DNA of 64,000 nt, taken from NCBI GenBank assembly GCA_019912665.1, contig JAIOIE010000006.1, positions 310,001-374,000 on the forward strand, given 5' to 3'. Shown one piece after another: positions 48,120 through 57,242 of the stretch. Source of the DNA: Deltaproteobacteria bacterium. Lineage in GTDB: Bacteria > Desulfobacterota > GWC2-55-46. Below the pieces are notes generated by a model. That model had not been told where the DNA came from and did not search any database. It worked only from the letters and a program-made list of their open reading frames with translations. The position numbers and the translations under genes are program-made. The first letter of the stretch is position 1, and each line of letters starts with the position of its first letter.

Positions 48120-48213
48120 GACCGGAGCTGCCAGACCGGCTTTTACCCCGCTCTCTGCAGAGTCGCGCTGAGCGGAAGAAGGGCATTCTATTACCACGGA
48201 CCGGAGGCAATTG

Positions 48214-48699
48214 ATGATCTGCTGGTACCTCATCTACACGAAACCCAGGTGCGAGGACAATGTCGAGACTATGCTGTCCAATGCCGGGTTCGTGGTCCTT
48301 AATCCCAAAATAAAAGAGCGGAAGTACCTGAGAAGGAAGCCCGTTGAGGCTGTCTCCCCTCTCTTCCCCTGCTACGTCTTCGCGAGGTTCGACAAGCTCC
48401 GGGACTATCACCTGGTGAAGTACACACGGGGCGTCAAACGGGTGCTCTGCAATGAGGACGGGCCGGCCGAGATAGCCGACAAGGTAGTCGACGACATAAT
48501 CTCGAGAATGGAAAACGGGATCATTACCGTAAGGACCGCCTTCGAGGCGGGCCAGGCCGTCTATATAAGGCGGGGGCCGTTCGAGGGGTTCACCGCGATA
48601 TTCGAGCATGAGATGAGCGGGCTGGAGCGTGTAAGCATCCTCCTCAGGACCATCAATATGCGTCTTGTAATAGACAGGTGCATGATTTCGCCAAGCTGA
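48214..48699 (+). CDS. NusG-paralogue transcription antiterminator (RfaH/UpxY-like)
   Basis: A 161-residue protein: NGN domain (CWYLIYTKPRCEDNVETMLS; LFPCYVFARFD; YTRGVKRVLC) and C-terminal KOW domain (AGQAVYIRRGPFEGFTAIFE). Specialised NusG proteins encoded at the head of polysaccharide operons keep RNA polymerase reading through long gene sets. It is followed after 64 nt by an ops-like GGCGGTAGC and then the glycosyltransferase operon. Start at the ATG after GGAGGCAATTG. Confidence 0.92.
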   Translation: MICWYLIYTKPRCEDNVETMLSNAGFVVLNPKIKERKYLRRKPVEAVSPLFPCYVFARFDKLRDYHLVKYTRGVKRVLCNEDGPAEIADKVVDDIISRMENGIITVRTAFEAGQAVYIRRGPFEGFTAIFEHEMSGLERVSILLRTINMRLVIDRCMISPS

Positions 48700-48763
48700 A
48701 TTCATCCGCATGCCTTTGGAACCAAAAATACAAGCTGCAGGGAGAGGCCGCGTGAGGCTTAAC

Positions 48764-48772
48764 GGCGGTAGC
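48764..48772 (+). promoter_or_regulatory. ops-like element
   Basis: GGCGGTAGC equals the first nine bases of the enterobacterial ops site (GGCGGTAGCGTG) bound by RfaH in the paused polymerase. It lies between the NusG-paralogue gene and the first gene of the glycosyltransferase operon. Confidence 0.5.
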
Positions 48773-48780
48773 CCGTCCGG

Positions 48781-49941
48781 ATGGTGCGCATGAAAAGGCT
48801 TCTGAACAGCACCAGGCGGTACCTTAGAAGGAACATCTTCCACTTCCGTTGCTCGGATTTCCTAAAGGAGAGGGAATCCGGCCTCTACGTGGAGGACTAC
48901 TTCCATGAGATGATCTACCTCGAACGCAGGAGGGCAGAGCGCACGGGAAGGCCATTCGTGATGATGCTCGTCGATTTCGAGGGTATTCTCGGAGCGCAAG
49001 GTTCCGAGGAAACCGTGCGCTCGGTCTCGGAGAGGCTCGCATCCACTACCCGTGAGGTCGATATAAAAGGATGGTACAGGCACAACCATGTGCTGGGCGT
49101 CGTCTTTACCGACACTTCGTCCGCCGCAATCGGCTCGATACGCGAAAAGGTGCTGGCGAGCCTCGCTGAGGACGAATCCCTCGGTAACATGGCCGGGCAC
49201 CTGAAGATTACTTTCCATCCTTTCCCCGAGGAGGCCGAGGGCGGAAAGGCCCTTCCGGTTGACTTCAAGCTCTACCCCGACCTTCAGCGGAAAAAGGAAC
49301 TCAAGAAGAGCTCTCTCGCGGCCAAACGGGTCCTGGACGTCGCCGGTAGCATCTTCGGCCTTCTCCTCTTCTCGCCGTTTTTTCTCGCGCTGCCGGTCAT
49401 AATAAAGGTCACGTCGCGCGGGCCTGTCTTTTTCAGGCAGGTGAGGATCGGAGAGTCCGGCAAAAGGTTCACGTTCCTGAAATTCAGGTCCATGTACGAG
49501 GGCGTCGACGACAAGATGCACTCGGAGTACGTAAAGAGGCTCATACGCGAGGACAGGGCTTACTCCGAGGGCGAGGGCCGCTCGGTATACAAGATAAAGG
49601 ACGACCCCCGAGTGACGCCCATCGGGAAATTCCTGCGAAAAACGAGCCTGGATGAGCTCCCGCAGTTCCTTAACGTCCTCGGCGGCGACATGTCCCTTGT
49701 TGGCCCGAGGCCGCCCATCCCGTACGAGCTCGAAAGCTACTGCTCCTGGCACTGGCGGAGGGTAATAGAGGCTAAGCCGGGGATAACAGGCCTCTGGCAG
49801 GTGATGGGGAGGAGCATGAAATCGTATAACGACATGGTCAGGCTGGACTTGAGGTACATAGAAGAGTGGTCGCTCTGGCTGGACATAAAGATAATCCTCC
49901 TTACTCCTTTCTCGATGGTATCGAGCAAAGGCGCGTATTGA
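48781..49941 (+). CDS. Exopolysaccharide initiating sugar-phosphate transferase with GGDEF-like N-terminus
   Basis: A 386-residue protein. The C-terminal about 200 residues are a bacterial sugar transferase: membrane helix ([20 protein letters not shown]), [57 protein letters not shown]. It moves a sugar phosphate to undecaprenyl phosphate, the first step of repeat-unit synthesis. The N-terminal about 150 residues resemble a GGDEF fold ([32 protein letters not shown]) but the active-site motif is lost (YRHNHVLG). This could be a c-di-GMP-related control domain. Confidence 0.92.
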   Translation: MVRMKRLLNSTRRYLRRNIFHFRCSDFLKERESGLYVEDYFHEMIYLERRRAERTGRPFVMMLVDFEGILGAQGSEETVRSVSERLASTTREVDIKGWYRHNHVLGVVFTDTSSAAIGSIREKVLASLAEDESLGNMAGHLKITFHPFPEEAEGGKALPVDFKLYPDLQRKKELKKSSLAAKRVLDVAGSIFGLLLFSPFFLALPVIIKVTSRGPVFFRQVRIGESGKRFTFLKFRSMYEGVDDKMHSEYVKRLIREDRAYSEGEGRSVYKIKDDPRVTPIGKFLRKTSLDELPQFLNVLGGDMSLVGPRPPIPYELESYCSWHWRRVIEAKPGITGLWQVMGRSMKSYNDMVRLDLRYIEEWSLWLDIKIILLTPFSMVSSKGAY

Positions 49942-49964
49942 CGGGCGGAGGGAAAGGCGGGCGG

Positions 49965-50966
49965 ATGCTAAAAATCGGGGTAATCGGGTACGGATACTGG
50001 GGCCCGAACATAGTACGGAACTTCAATTCGATCGAGGGCGCGTGCGTGGCGGCCGTTTGCGACAAGAACCGGGGCGCGCTCGCGCGGGCCGTTAAAAACT
50101 GCCCCGGCATAGCTGTAATGACCGACAGCCGCGACATCGTCACCTCGCCGGACATAGACATCGTAACCGTGATAACCCCGGTCAGCACCCATTACGAGCT
50201 CGCACGGGCCGCGCTCCTTAACGGCAAGCACGTCTTCGTAGAAAAGCCATTTACCTCCACGGCCGTCCAGGCGGAAGAGCTGATTGAGATCGCCGAGAGG
50301 AGGCGGCTCAAGATTATGGTCGACCATACGTTCCTCTTTACGAGCGCGGTACGGAAGATAAAGGAGATAATAGACCAGGGCGTGCTCGGGGACCTCTACT
50401 ACTACGACTCGACCAGGGTGAACCTGGGCCTTTTCCAGCACGACGTAAACGTCATATGGGACCTCTCCCCGCACGACTTCTCCATAATGGACTACCTCAT
50501 AGACGAAAGGCCGGTAGGGGTCTCTGCGAGCGGCAGGGCCCACATCAACGCGAAAGAGGACATCGCGTATATAATGGTCTACTTCCCGAACAACATCATC
50601 GCGCACTTCAACGTGAACTGGCTTTCTCCCGTGAAGCTCAGGACGACCCTCATCGGCGGCGAAAAGAAGATGCTCGTATGGAACGACATGGACGCCGACG
50701 AGAAGATAAAGGTATACGACAGGGGGGTCGATATAACCACGAGAGAGGGGCTTTACGACCTCCTGGTAAGCTATCGTTCCGGAGACATGTGGGCCCCCAA
50801 GGTCGATCAGGGTGAGGCCCTCCGGCTCGAGACCGAATACTTCATCAACTGCATAAAAAACGACGAGCGGCCGTTCAACGACGGGGAGGCCGGGCTGAGG
50901 GTCGTAAGGATGCTTGAGGCCTGCGACGAATCGCTCAGGAACAACTGCAGGATGGTCACCATATGA
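49965..50966 (+). CDS. Gfo/Idh/MocA-family oxidoreductase (WbpB/WlbA-like)
   Basis: A 333-residue NAD-dependent sugar oxidoreductase: Rossmann GVIGYGYWGPNIVRNF, then the EKPFTSTAVQAEELIE motif with the conserved Lys of the family, and the C-terminal beta-sheet domain. With the acetyltransferase and aminotransferase that follow (overlapping genes) it matches the set that converts UDP-GlcNAcA to UDP-2,3-diacetamido sugars, in which this enzyme oxidises C3. The start was set by GGAGGG upstream; a longer frame into the sugar transferase gene was rejected. Confidence 0.9.
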   Translation: MLKIGVIGYGYWGPNIVRNFNSIEGACVAAVCDKNRGALARAVKNCPGIAVMTDSRDIVTSPDIDIVTVITPVSTHYELARAALLNGKHVFVEKPFTSTAVQAEELIEIAERRRLKIMVDHTFLFTSAVRKIKEIIDQGVLGDLYYYDSTRVNLGLFQHDVNVIWDLSPHDFSIMDYLIDERPVGVSASGRAHINAKEDIAYIMVYFPNNIIAHFNVNWLSPVKLRTTLIGGEKKMLVWNDMDADEKIKVYDRGVDITTREGLYDLLVSYRSGDMWAPKVDQGEALRLETEYFINCIKNDERPFNDGEAGLRVVRMLEACDESLRNNCRMVTI

Positions 50967-51457
50967 GCGGCGGGGCTGGCAGCTTCAATAAAATAGCCCA
51001 GGACGTAAGGCTCGGCACCGGGGTCAGGCTCGCCAGCTTCATAAACCTCTACGGCTGTTCCGTTGGGGACGGCACCAAAATAGGTGCCTTCGTCGAAATA
51101 CAGAAGAACGCGACCATCGGCAGGAACTGCAAGATATCGAGCCACACGTTCGTCTGCGAGGGCGTGACAATCGAGGACAACGTCTTTATAGGTCACGGGG
51201 TGACCTTCATAAACGACACCTATCCGCGCGCGACTACCCCGGACGGGACGCTTAAAGGCGACGCGGACTGGGAAGTAGAGCACACGGTCGTAAAAAAGGG
51301 AGCGTCAATCGGCTCCGGGGCAACGATACTCAGCAGCGTGACAATAGGCGAAAACGCGATAGTGGGCGCGGGCTCGACGGTAACCAAAAACGTGCCCCCG
51401 AATACGATTGTTGCCGGGAACCCGGCAAGAATATTAAGGAGCGCACTAAATGAATAA
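50963..51457 (+). CDS. Left-handed beta-helix acetyltransferase (WbpD/WlbB-like)
   Basis: A 164-residue hexapeptide-repeat enzyme (VGDGTKIGAFVEIQKNATIG; GENAIVGAGSTVTKNVPPNT) with the loop FINDTYPRATTPDG typical of UDP-2-acetamido-3-amino sugar N-acetyltransferases. It would acetylate the 3-amino group made by the next enzyme. The gene overlaps both neighbours by 4-8 nt. Confidence 0.92.
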   Translation: MSGGAGSFNKIAQDVRLGTGVRLASFINLYGCSVGDGTKIGAFVEIQKNATIGRNCKISSHTFVCEGVTIEDNVFIGHGVTFINDTYPRATTPDGTLKGDADWEVEHTVVKKGASIGSGATILSSVTIGENAIVGAGSTVTKNVPPNTIVAGNPARILRSALNE

Positions 51458-52649
51458 GACTACGGGCGGAGCCACACCTTTCGTTGACCTCGCCTCCCCT
51501 CACATGGAACTCGAGGAGGAGCTGGTCGGCGCGTTCAGGCAGGCGCTAAAGGAGAGCTCGTTCATCGGAGGGGCCGCAGTCGAGGACTTCGAGTCCCGGT
51601 TCGCCGGGTTCTGCGGCACGCGCTTTTCGGCCGGGGTCGCAAACGGCACCGACGCTCTGAGGCTTGCTCTCACCGCCTCCGGCGTAAAGGCGGGCGACAC
51701 TGTCGTAACGGTGGCGAACACGTTCATAGCGACTGTAGAGGCCATCACGCAGTCCGGCGCGATCGCGGCCTTTGTCGACATAGACGAAGGGACATACAAT
51801 ATGGACCCCGGAGAGCTCAGACGCTATCTCGAAAACGGATGCGACATGCGCGGCGGAAGGCCCTTTGACAAGAGGACCGGAAGCCCGGTGACCGCCGTCG
51901 TGCCCGTGCACCTGTACGGCCAACCCGCCGATATGGACGCAATACTCGAAATAGCCGGCGGCTTCGGCCTTAAAGTCATCGAGGACGCGTGCCAGGCCCA
52001 CGGGGCCAAGTACCTGTCGAGAAAGACCGGACAATGGATGAAGGCCGGGTCCATGGGGACGGCGGCGGCCTTCAGTTTCTATCCGGGAAAAAATCTGGGT
52101 GCCTGCGGCGACGCAGGCGCTGTAACGACAAACGATCTGGAAATCATTGAAATGATCAAAATGGCGCGCGACCACGGGCAGTCCCGGAAATACATACACG
52201 AGGTCGAGGGCTGCAATTCCAGGCTCGACGCCATCCAGGCGACGATCCTCAGGATAAAGCTCAGGCGGCTCTCAGAATGGAACGAGATGAGGCGGGACGC
52301 CTCAAGGGTCTACGACAGGCTTCTTGGCGGCTCGGATAAAGTGATTACCCCCGCGGAACACCCGGACGCCAGGCACGTCTATCATCTTTACGTGATCAGG
52401 TTACGCGACCGAGAGGCCCATCAGAGGCGTCTTTCCGAGGCAGGGGTCTCTACCGGACTGCATTACCCCGTGCCGCTCCACCTCCAGAGGGCATGCTCGC
52501 GCTTCGGATACTCTAAAGGCGACCTGCCGGTCACTGAAAGGGTCGCGGACGAAATACTCTCCCTCCCTATGTACCCCGGCTTGAGGCCATCTGACCAGGA
52601 AAGAATAGCCGCGCTCATACTCGGCTCGGAGAACTTCCGGAATTGCTGA
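51450..52649 (+). CDS. DegT/DnrJ/EryC1 aminotransferase (WbpE/WlbC-like)
   Basis: A 399-residue PLP enzyme. PLP Lys is in FSFYPGKNLGACGDAGAV; other family motifs are FSAGVANGTDALRLAL, VVPVHLYGQPADMDAI and IEDACQAHGAKY. It would transaminate the 3-keto sugar made by the Gfo/Idh enzyme, using glutamate. Together the three overlapping genes probably make a UDP-2,3-diacetamido-hexuronic acid for the polymer. The WbpA-type dehydrogenase is not in the window. Confidence 0.94.
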   Translation: MNKTTGGATPFVDLASPHMELEEELVGAFRQALKESSFIGGAAVEDFESRFAGFCGTRFSAGVANGTDALRLALTASGVKAGDTVVTVANTFIATVEAITQSGAIAAFVDIDEGTYNMDPGELRRYLENGCDMRGGRPFDKRTGSPVTAVVPVHLYGQPADMDAILEIAGGFGLKVIEDACQAHGAKYLSRKTGQWMKAGSMGTAAAFSFYPGKNLGACGDAGAVTTNDLEIIEMIKMARDHGQSRKYIHEVEGCNSRLDAIQATILRIKLRRLSEWNEMRRDASRVYDRLLGGSDKVITPAEHPDARHVYHLYVIRLRDREAHQRRLSEAGVSTGLHYPVPLHLQRACSRFGYSKGDLPVTERVADEILSLPMYPGLRPSDQERIAALILGSENFRNC

Positions 52650-53959
52650 TAGACTTCCTTAACCACATAATTGAGACGAAGGGATTCCTCCACGGCATCG
52701 AGCGCTCGGCGCAGGTCTTCATGAGGTATTCCTTCGGGAGGGCGCGCTTCTCGGAAATGATGCGCGAACTCGACCAGGACCTCGGCTCGATGGGCGTAAA
52801 GGTGACCTTCTGCATAACGGCAAGCCTCCTCGAAAGCCATTACGGCTTTTTCGAAAGGTTCAGGGACCTCGGGCACGAGTTCGCCGCCCACGGGTACTTC
52901 CATACGAACATGAAGACGAGGTCGCTCGCCGAGCAGAAGGCCCTCATCAGGAAGAGCTACAACGCCTTCGAGAAGGTCAAGCTCAGGGTCTACGGGTTCA
53001 GGTGCCCGTACCTCAGCTATAATGACGACACGCTCGCCGCTCTCTATAAAAGCCCGTTTGTCTGGACGAGCAATAACGTCATCCTCTGGGAAGAGAAACT
53101 GAGGTCCTGCAGGCGCTCAGAAGAACATCTCAAGAAGCTCACACTCCTTTACAACACATCGAGCCCGGAGGTGTCCATCTCCGTCCCGGCCATCAAAGGG
53201 AAACTCATCGATATACCTATCACCGCGCCGGATGACGAGATGCTCTTTGAGAGGTACAGGATAAAGGAGCGCGCTGCCATATCCTCGATATGGCAGACGA
53301 TATTCAGGAAGATCCACTCACGGGGCGAGCTCTTCCACCTCCTCTTCCACCCGGAGAGGTTCAAGTATTTCGAGGCTTCGATAAAAGATGTCGCAGCAGC
53401 GGCCAGGGCCACGCGCCCCCGGGTGTGGTTCGCGACCCTGAACGAGATAACAGCGTGGTGGGAGAAGAGACGGAAATCCACGTGGAAGGCCGAGAAAACG
53501 GGTGACGGCTGGCGCGTGCGGCTCAAGTGCCCGCGTGAAGGGACGGTCCTTCAAAAGGCCGTCCGCGGGGAATGCGGCGGGGACCTGATTTGCGGCGCCT
53601 ACGTGCCGGCTAAAGCATCGCTCAGCGAGGGCGCTTTTATCATCGATACCGACGACGTAAGGAAACACACGATCCAGATCTCGAAGAACTGCTCGCCCGA
53701 TGTCGAGTCGTTCCTTGCCGACGAGGGCTTCATCACAAGCGTGGTGGAATACCCGCACAGGAACGCGCTCTTCATAGACGGGTACGCGAAGTTCGCCCCG
53801 AGGGACAGGAGATTGCTCCTCGATGTAATAGATAATTCGAGCTATCCGCTTCTGCGCCTCTGGCGGTGGCCGCACGGCGCGCAGTCGGCTTTTACCGTCT
53901 CCTCCGACGTGGATTCGATAAACGTCTCCGACTTCTTCAAGAGGTTCATCTATTTCTGA
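52643..53959 (+). CDS. Polysaccharide-deacetylase-like protein with NodB motif order rearranged
   Basis: A 438-residue protein, TTG start inside the end of the aminotransferase gene. The NodB-type motifs GVKVTFCITASLLESHYGFF, EFAAHGYFHTNM (His-x3-His) and GFRCPYLSYNDDTL are near residues 50-130, and FHLLFHPERF further on. The first NodB strand with its catalytic Asp pair is not found at the N-terminus; a similar segment, SAFTVSSDVDSINVSDF, occurs at the very C-terminus. A permuted or two-domain arrangement is possible. It may deacetylate the growing polymer. No signal peptide. Confidence 0.75.
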   Translation: MLIDFLNHIIETKGFLHGIERSAQVFMRYSFGRARFSEMMRELDQDLGSMGVKVTFCITASLLESHYGFFERFRDLGHEFAAHGYFHTNMKTRSLAEQKALIRKSYNAFEKVKLRVYGFRCPYLSYNDDTLAALYKSPFVWTSNNVILWEEKLRSCRRSEEHLKKLTLLYNTSSPEVSISVPAIKGKLIDIPITAPDDEMLFERYRIKERAAISSIWQTIFRKIHSRGELFHLLFHPERFKYFEASIKDVAAAARATRPRVWFATLNEITAWWEKRRKSTWKAEKTGDGWRVRLKCPREGTVLQKAVRGECGGDLICGAYVPAKASLSEGAFIIDTDDVRKHTIQISKNCSPDVESFLADEGFITSVVEYPHRNALFIDGYAKFAPRDRRLLLDVIDNSSYPLLRLWRWPHGAQSAFTVSSDVDSINVSDFFKRFIYF

Positions 53960-55014
53960 TGCAGTCTCCTGATTCTCCGATCAGCTTCGACTCACTCGAG
54001 GAAATAGGCGAGGAAAACTGGAACACCCTCGCGTCCTCGCTTGACGGCACCGTCTACCACCATTCGGCTTGGCACAGGGCGATTGAGCTCACATACGGGA
54101 TAAGGCCCGTCTACATCGTTAAAAGGGGCGCTGGCGGCAGAATCTCGTCGGCCATGCCGGCTGCGCGGCTCGATTGGAAGCTCGGCAAAAGCCGTCTCGT
54201 CTCATACCCCTTTTCGGACGTATGCGGGCCTCTCTACGGGACGAGGGAAGAGGCGGACGGTTTCATTGCGGCGCTCGCCAGGTTCGGAACGGAGGGCCTT
54301 CAGACCGAGATCAGAAGCACAGTCCGCTTTACGCCTGATTGTTTTTCCGCATACGGCGGCTATGCGGTCTACACGCTCCGGATCGACAGGGATGAAGGCG
54401 CCCTCATGGAGGGCTTTCACAGGGACTGCGTAAGGAGAAAGATAAAAAAAGCCTTCCAAAACGGGTTGAGGGCAAGGGAAGGTAATACCGTCGCCGACCT
54501 CCGCGAGTTCTACGGGCTGCACATCCGGTCCAGAAAGAGGCAGGGCGCGCCGGTCCAGCCCTTCAGCTTCTTCAGGAACATCTGGAATGAGCTTTACACC
54601 CGCAATCTTGCCTCGCTCATCTTGGTGGATAAAGGCCCTTCTGCAGTATCAGGGGTACTGCTCCTGCAGCTCGGCGATACCGCTTACTACAAATTCGGGG
54701 CTTCGGATGAAAGGCACTTCGGGTCCGGGGCAAGCCAGCTTGCCATCTGGACGGCCATAAAGAAGGCCTCCCACGAAGGGCGCCGCGTCTTCGACTTCGG
54801 GAGGACATTCACCGGGAACAGGGGCCTTATGGAGTTCAAGATGAGGTGGGGTGCGGAGGCTTTCCCGCTATATTATCTGCACGCTCCGGGAGGCAAGGTT
54901 GTCTTGAAGGACGAAGGCGGAAAAGCCGCGCGCGCGGCAGGCGCCCTCTTCAGGATCCTGCCGGGCTTCTCGAACAGGCTCCTCGGAAGGCTCTTCTACA
55001 GGTACCTCGCCTAA
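53959..55014 (+). CDS. FemAB-like acyltransferase of the exopolysaccharide locus
   Basis: A 351-residue GNAT-fold protein of the FemAB type: two GNAT-like halves, with AIWTAIKKASHEGRRVFDFG and GLMEFKMRWGAEAFPLYYLH near the C-terminus, close to the FemAB protein of PEP-CTERM/exosortase-A loci. Such proteins use aminoacyl-tRNA to add an amino acid; the acceptor here is unknown, perhaps a sugar of the repeat unit. The start ATG overlaps the previous stop (TGATG). Confidence 0.88.
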   Translation: MQSPDSPISFDSLEEIGEENWNTLASSLDGTVYHHSAWHRAIELTYGIRPVYIVKRGAGGRISSAMPAARLDWKLGKSRLVSYPFSDVCGPLYGTREEADGFIAALARFGTEGLQTEIRSTVRFTPDCFSAYGGYAVYTLRIDRDEGALMEGFHRDCVRRKIKKAFQNGLRAREGNTVADLREFYGLHIRSRKRQGAPVQPFSFFRNIWNELYTRNLASLILVDKGPSAVSGVLLLQLGDTAYYKFGASDERHFGSGASQLAIWTAIKKASHEGRRVFDFGRTFTGNRGLMEFKMRWGAEAFPLYYLHAPGGKVVLKDEGGKAARAAGALFRILPGFSNRLLGRLFYRYLA

Positions 55015-55023
55015 AAAGAGACA

Positions 55024-56328
55024 ATGGACCAGTACGGCGACATACACCCCCTTGCCCTGGCGTTCGCCCTCGCCTCGGGCTTTCTCATGCTCATACTGCC
55101 GAGAAGGGCGGCCCTCGTGCCTCTTATCCTGGCGGTCGTCTTCATCCCCATACAGCAGAGGATAATCATATTCACGCTCGATTTCTTCATATTGAGGATA
55201 CTCGTACTCTTCGGCTGGGCCAGGGTGCTGCTCAAGTCCGAATACAACATAAAGCTCAACATGATTGACAAGCTCATGCTTCTCTGGGCCTTCTCGAGCA
55301 TCACCGTATACACGATCCTCTGGCATACCTCCGCGGCCTTTGTCAACAGGCTAGGCATATCCTTCGACATCATCGGCGTCTACTTCCTAACGAGATTTCT
55401 GGTCCGTAGCATCGAGGACATACTCTGGGTCATAAAGACGCTCGCGGTAGCGGCCATACCGGTCGCCGCGGCCATGGTCTACGAGATGACTACCCAGAGG
55501 AACCTCTTCTCCATGTTCGGCGGCGTCCCGGAGTACACAGCCATGCGGGAAGGAAAGCTCAGGTGCCAGGGCGCATTCGCCCATCCCATCACCGCAGGTT
55601 CCTTCAGCGCCTCGCTTCTCCCTCTCTTTTACGCGGCAAGGAAGCTAAAGTACCGGAGCCTTCTCATGTACGCGGGGATAGCAGCCACGACGCTTATAAC
55701 CATCAGCACCTCCTCAAGCGGTCCGGCGCTTGCCTATCTAGCAGGGATACTGGGGATCTTCATGTGGCATTTCAGAGACCGGATGAGGCAGCTCAGGTGG
55801 TTCCTGGTGATTTCACTGATTACGCTCCACATCGTCATGAAGGCCCCTGTCTGGGCGCTCATCCTCAAGGTCAAGCTTTTCGGGGCGTCTACCGCCTATC
55901 ACAGGTACCACCTAATCGACCAGTTCGTAAAAAGAATAGGCGAATGGTGGCTCCTGGGCGTCAAATCGACGGCAGGCTGGGGTTACTACCTCTTTGACGT
56001 GACAAACCATTTCATACGCATAGCGGTCGACGGCGGGCTCATAACCCTCGCACTTTTCATAGCGATACTCGCGACCTGCTTCCAGACCGTCGGAAAGGCC
56101 GTCAGATCGGGGCAGTTCGCGCCCGGCATGGACAGGGTCGTCTGGGCGCTCGGGACCGCGCTCTTCGTCCACATCGTCTCCTTCTTCGGGGTTTCGTACT
56201 TCGACCAGATAAAGGTCATCCTTTATATGCTCCTCGCCATGATAGCCGCCGTGAGGGGTTTGACCGAAAAGGAGGTTTCCCGGGAGCCCGCGCCTGCTGC
56301 CGCCGCAGAAGGGGCAGCAAGGGCCTGA
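55024..56328 (+). CDS. O-antigen ligase/polymerase-like membrane protein
   Basis: A 434-residue protein with about ten or more membrane helices and the large periplasmic loop of the Wzy_C family before VTNHFIRIAVDGGLITLALF; the family His/Arg-containing segment GAFAHPITAGSFSASLL is visible. It would polymerise repeat units or ligate the polymer in the periplasm. In exosortase-A-type loci this slot is held by a Wzy-like protein. It ends in a low-complexity Ala/Glu/Pro tail and overlaps the next start (TGATG). Confidence 0.88.
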   Translation: MDQYGDIHPLALAFALASGFLMLILPRRAALVPLILAVVFIPIQQRIIIFTLDFFILRILVLFGWARVLLKSEYNIKLNMIDKLMLLWAFSSITVYTILWHTSAAFVNRLGISFDIIGVYFLTRFLVRSIEDILWVIKTLAVAAIPVAAAMVYEMTTQRNLFSMFGGVPEYTAMREGKLRCQGAFAHPITAGSFSASLLPLFYAARKLKYRSLLMYAGIAATTLITISTSSSGPALAYLAGILGIFMWHFRDRMRQLRWFLVISLITLHIVMKAPVWALILKVKLFGASTAYHRYHLIDQFVKRIGEWWLLGVKSTAGWGYYLFDVTNHFIRIAVDGGLITLALFIAILATCFQTVGKAVRSGQFAPGMDRVVWALGTALFVHIVSFFGVSYFDQIKVILYMLLAMIAAVRGLTEKEVSREPAPAAAAEGAARA

Positions 56329-57239
56329 TGCCGGACGTATCGGTAATTATCGTAAACTGGAACGCGAGGGACTACCTATTGAAGTGCCTGGCCTCGCTCC
56401 GGTCCGGACTCGGAAGGCTCGACGCCGAGGTCATTGTAGTCGACAACGCCTCTTCCGACGGCTCGGCCCGGGCGGTAAGGGAAGGGTTCCCTGAGGTCAA
56501 GTTGCTTGAGCAGGACGAAAACCTGGGCTTTGCCAGGGCCAATAACATCGGCATGAGGGAGAGTAGCGCTGGATACGTCTGCCTGGTAAATTCGGACGTA
56601 ATCGTCCTCGACGGCTCCCTTGAAGAGCTCCACCGGTTCCTCGAGGCCCGCCCCGAAGCCGCCCTTGCGGGACCGAGGGTGCTGAACCCCGACGAGAGCC
56701 TGCAACCCACGTGCAGGCGCTTTCCCAGCCTACGCGGAAGCCTCCTATCGGCAATCGGGCTCGACGGCTGGAATTACTTTTCGCACGACAGGACCGCCAG
56801 GGTCGAGGCCCTGAGCGGATGCCTTCTGATGATAAGGCGGAAGGCCATAGACGATGTGGGGATGCTCGACGAGAGGTTCTTTTTCTATGCCGAGGACAAG
56901 GACTGGTGCAAAAGGTTCCATGACGCGGGTTACGAGAACTGGTACTGCACCGAGGCCGAGGCGGTCCACTACGGAGGATCGAGCTCGGGCCTTGCCCCTG
57001 TGAGGTTCTATGTAGAAATGCAAAAGGCCAACCTCAAATACTGGGAAAAGCACAGGGGGAGAGCCGCAAGGGCCGCATACGTCGCTATAACCCTCCTGCA
57101 CCAGCTCGTGAGGTTCGCGAGGTCGGGCGCGCTCTACATCCTAAAGCCAGCGGAAAGGAGGTCGGCCGCGCACAAGGCCAAAAGGAGCGCCGCATGCCTT
57201 AAATGGCTCCTTACCGGCGGGGACGCGGCCCAACCTTAA
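56328..57239 (+). CDS. Family 2 glycosyltransferase (rhamnosyltransferase-like)
   Basis: A 303-residue GT-A enzyme: VSVIIVNWNARDYLLKCLAS, VIVVDNASSDGSA, the metal-site region VNSDV, and GCLLMIRRKAIDDVGMLDER followed by FFFYAEDKDWCKRF, the pattern of WbbL-type rhamnosyltransferases. Cytoplasmic face of the membrane. It adds one sugar to the lipid-linked repeat unit. Confidence 0.93.
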   Translation: MPDVSVIIVNWNARDYLLKCLASLRSGLGRLDAEVIVVDNASSDGSARAVREGFPEVKLLEQDENLGFARANNIGMRESSAGYVCLVNSDVIVLDGSLEELHRFLEARPEAALAGPRVLNPDESLQPTCRRFPSLRGSLLSAIGLDGWNYFSHDRTARVEALSGCLLMIRRKAIDDVGMLDERFFFYAEDKDWCKRFHDAGYENWYCTEAEAVHYGGSSSGLAPVRFYVEMQKANLKYWEKHRGRAARAAYVAITLLHQLVRFARSGALYILKPAERRSAAHKAKRSAACLKWLLTGGDAAQP

Positions 57240-57242
57240 TTA

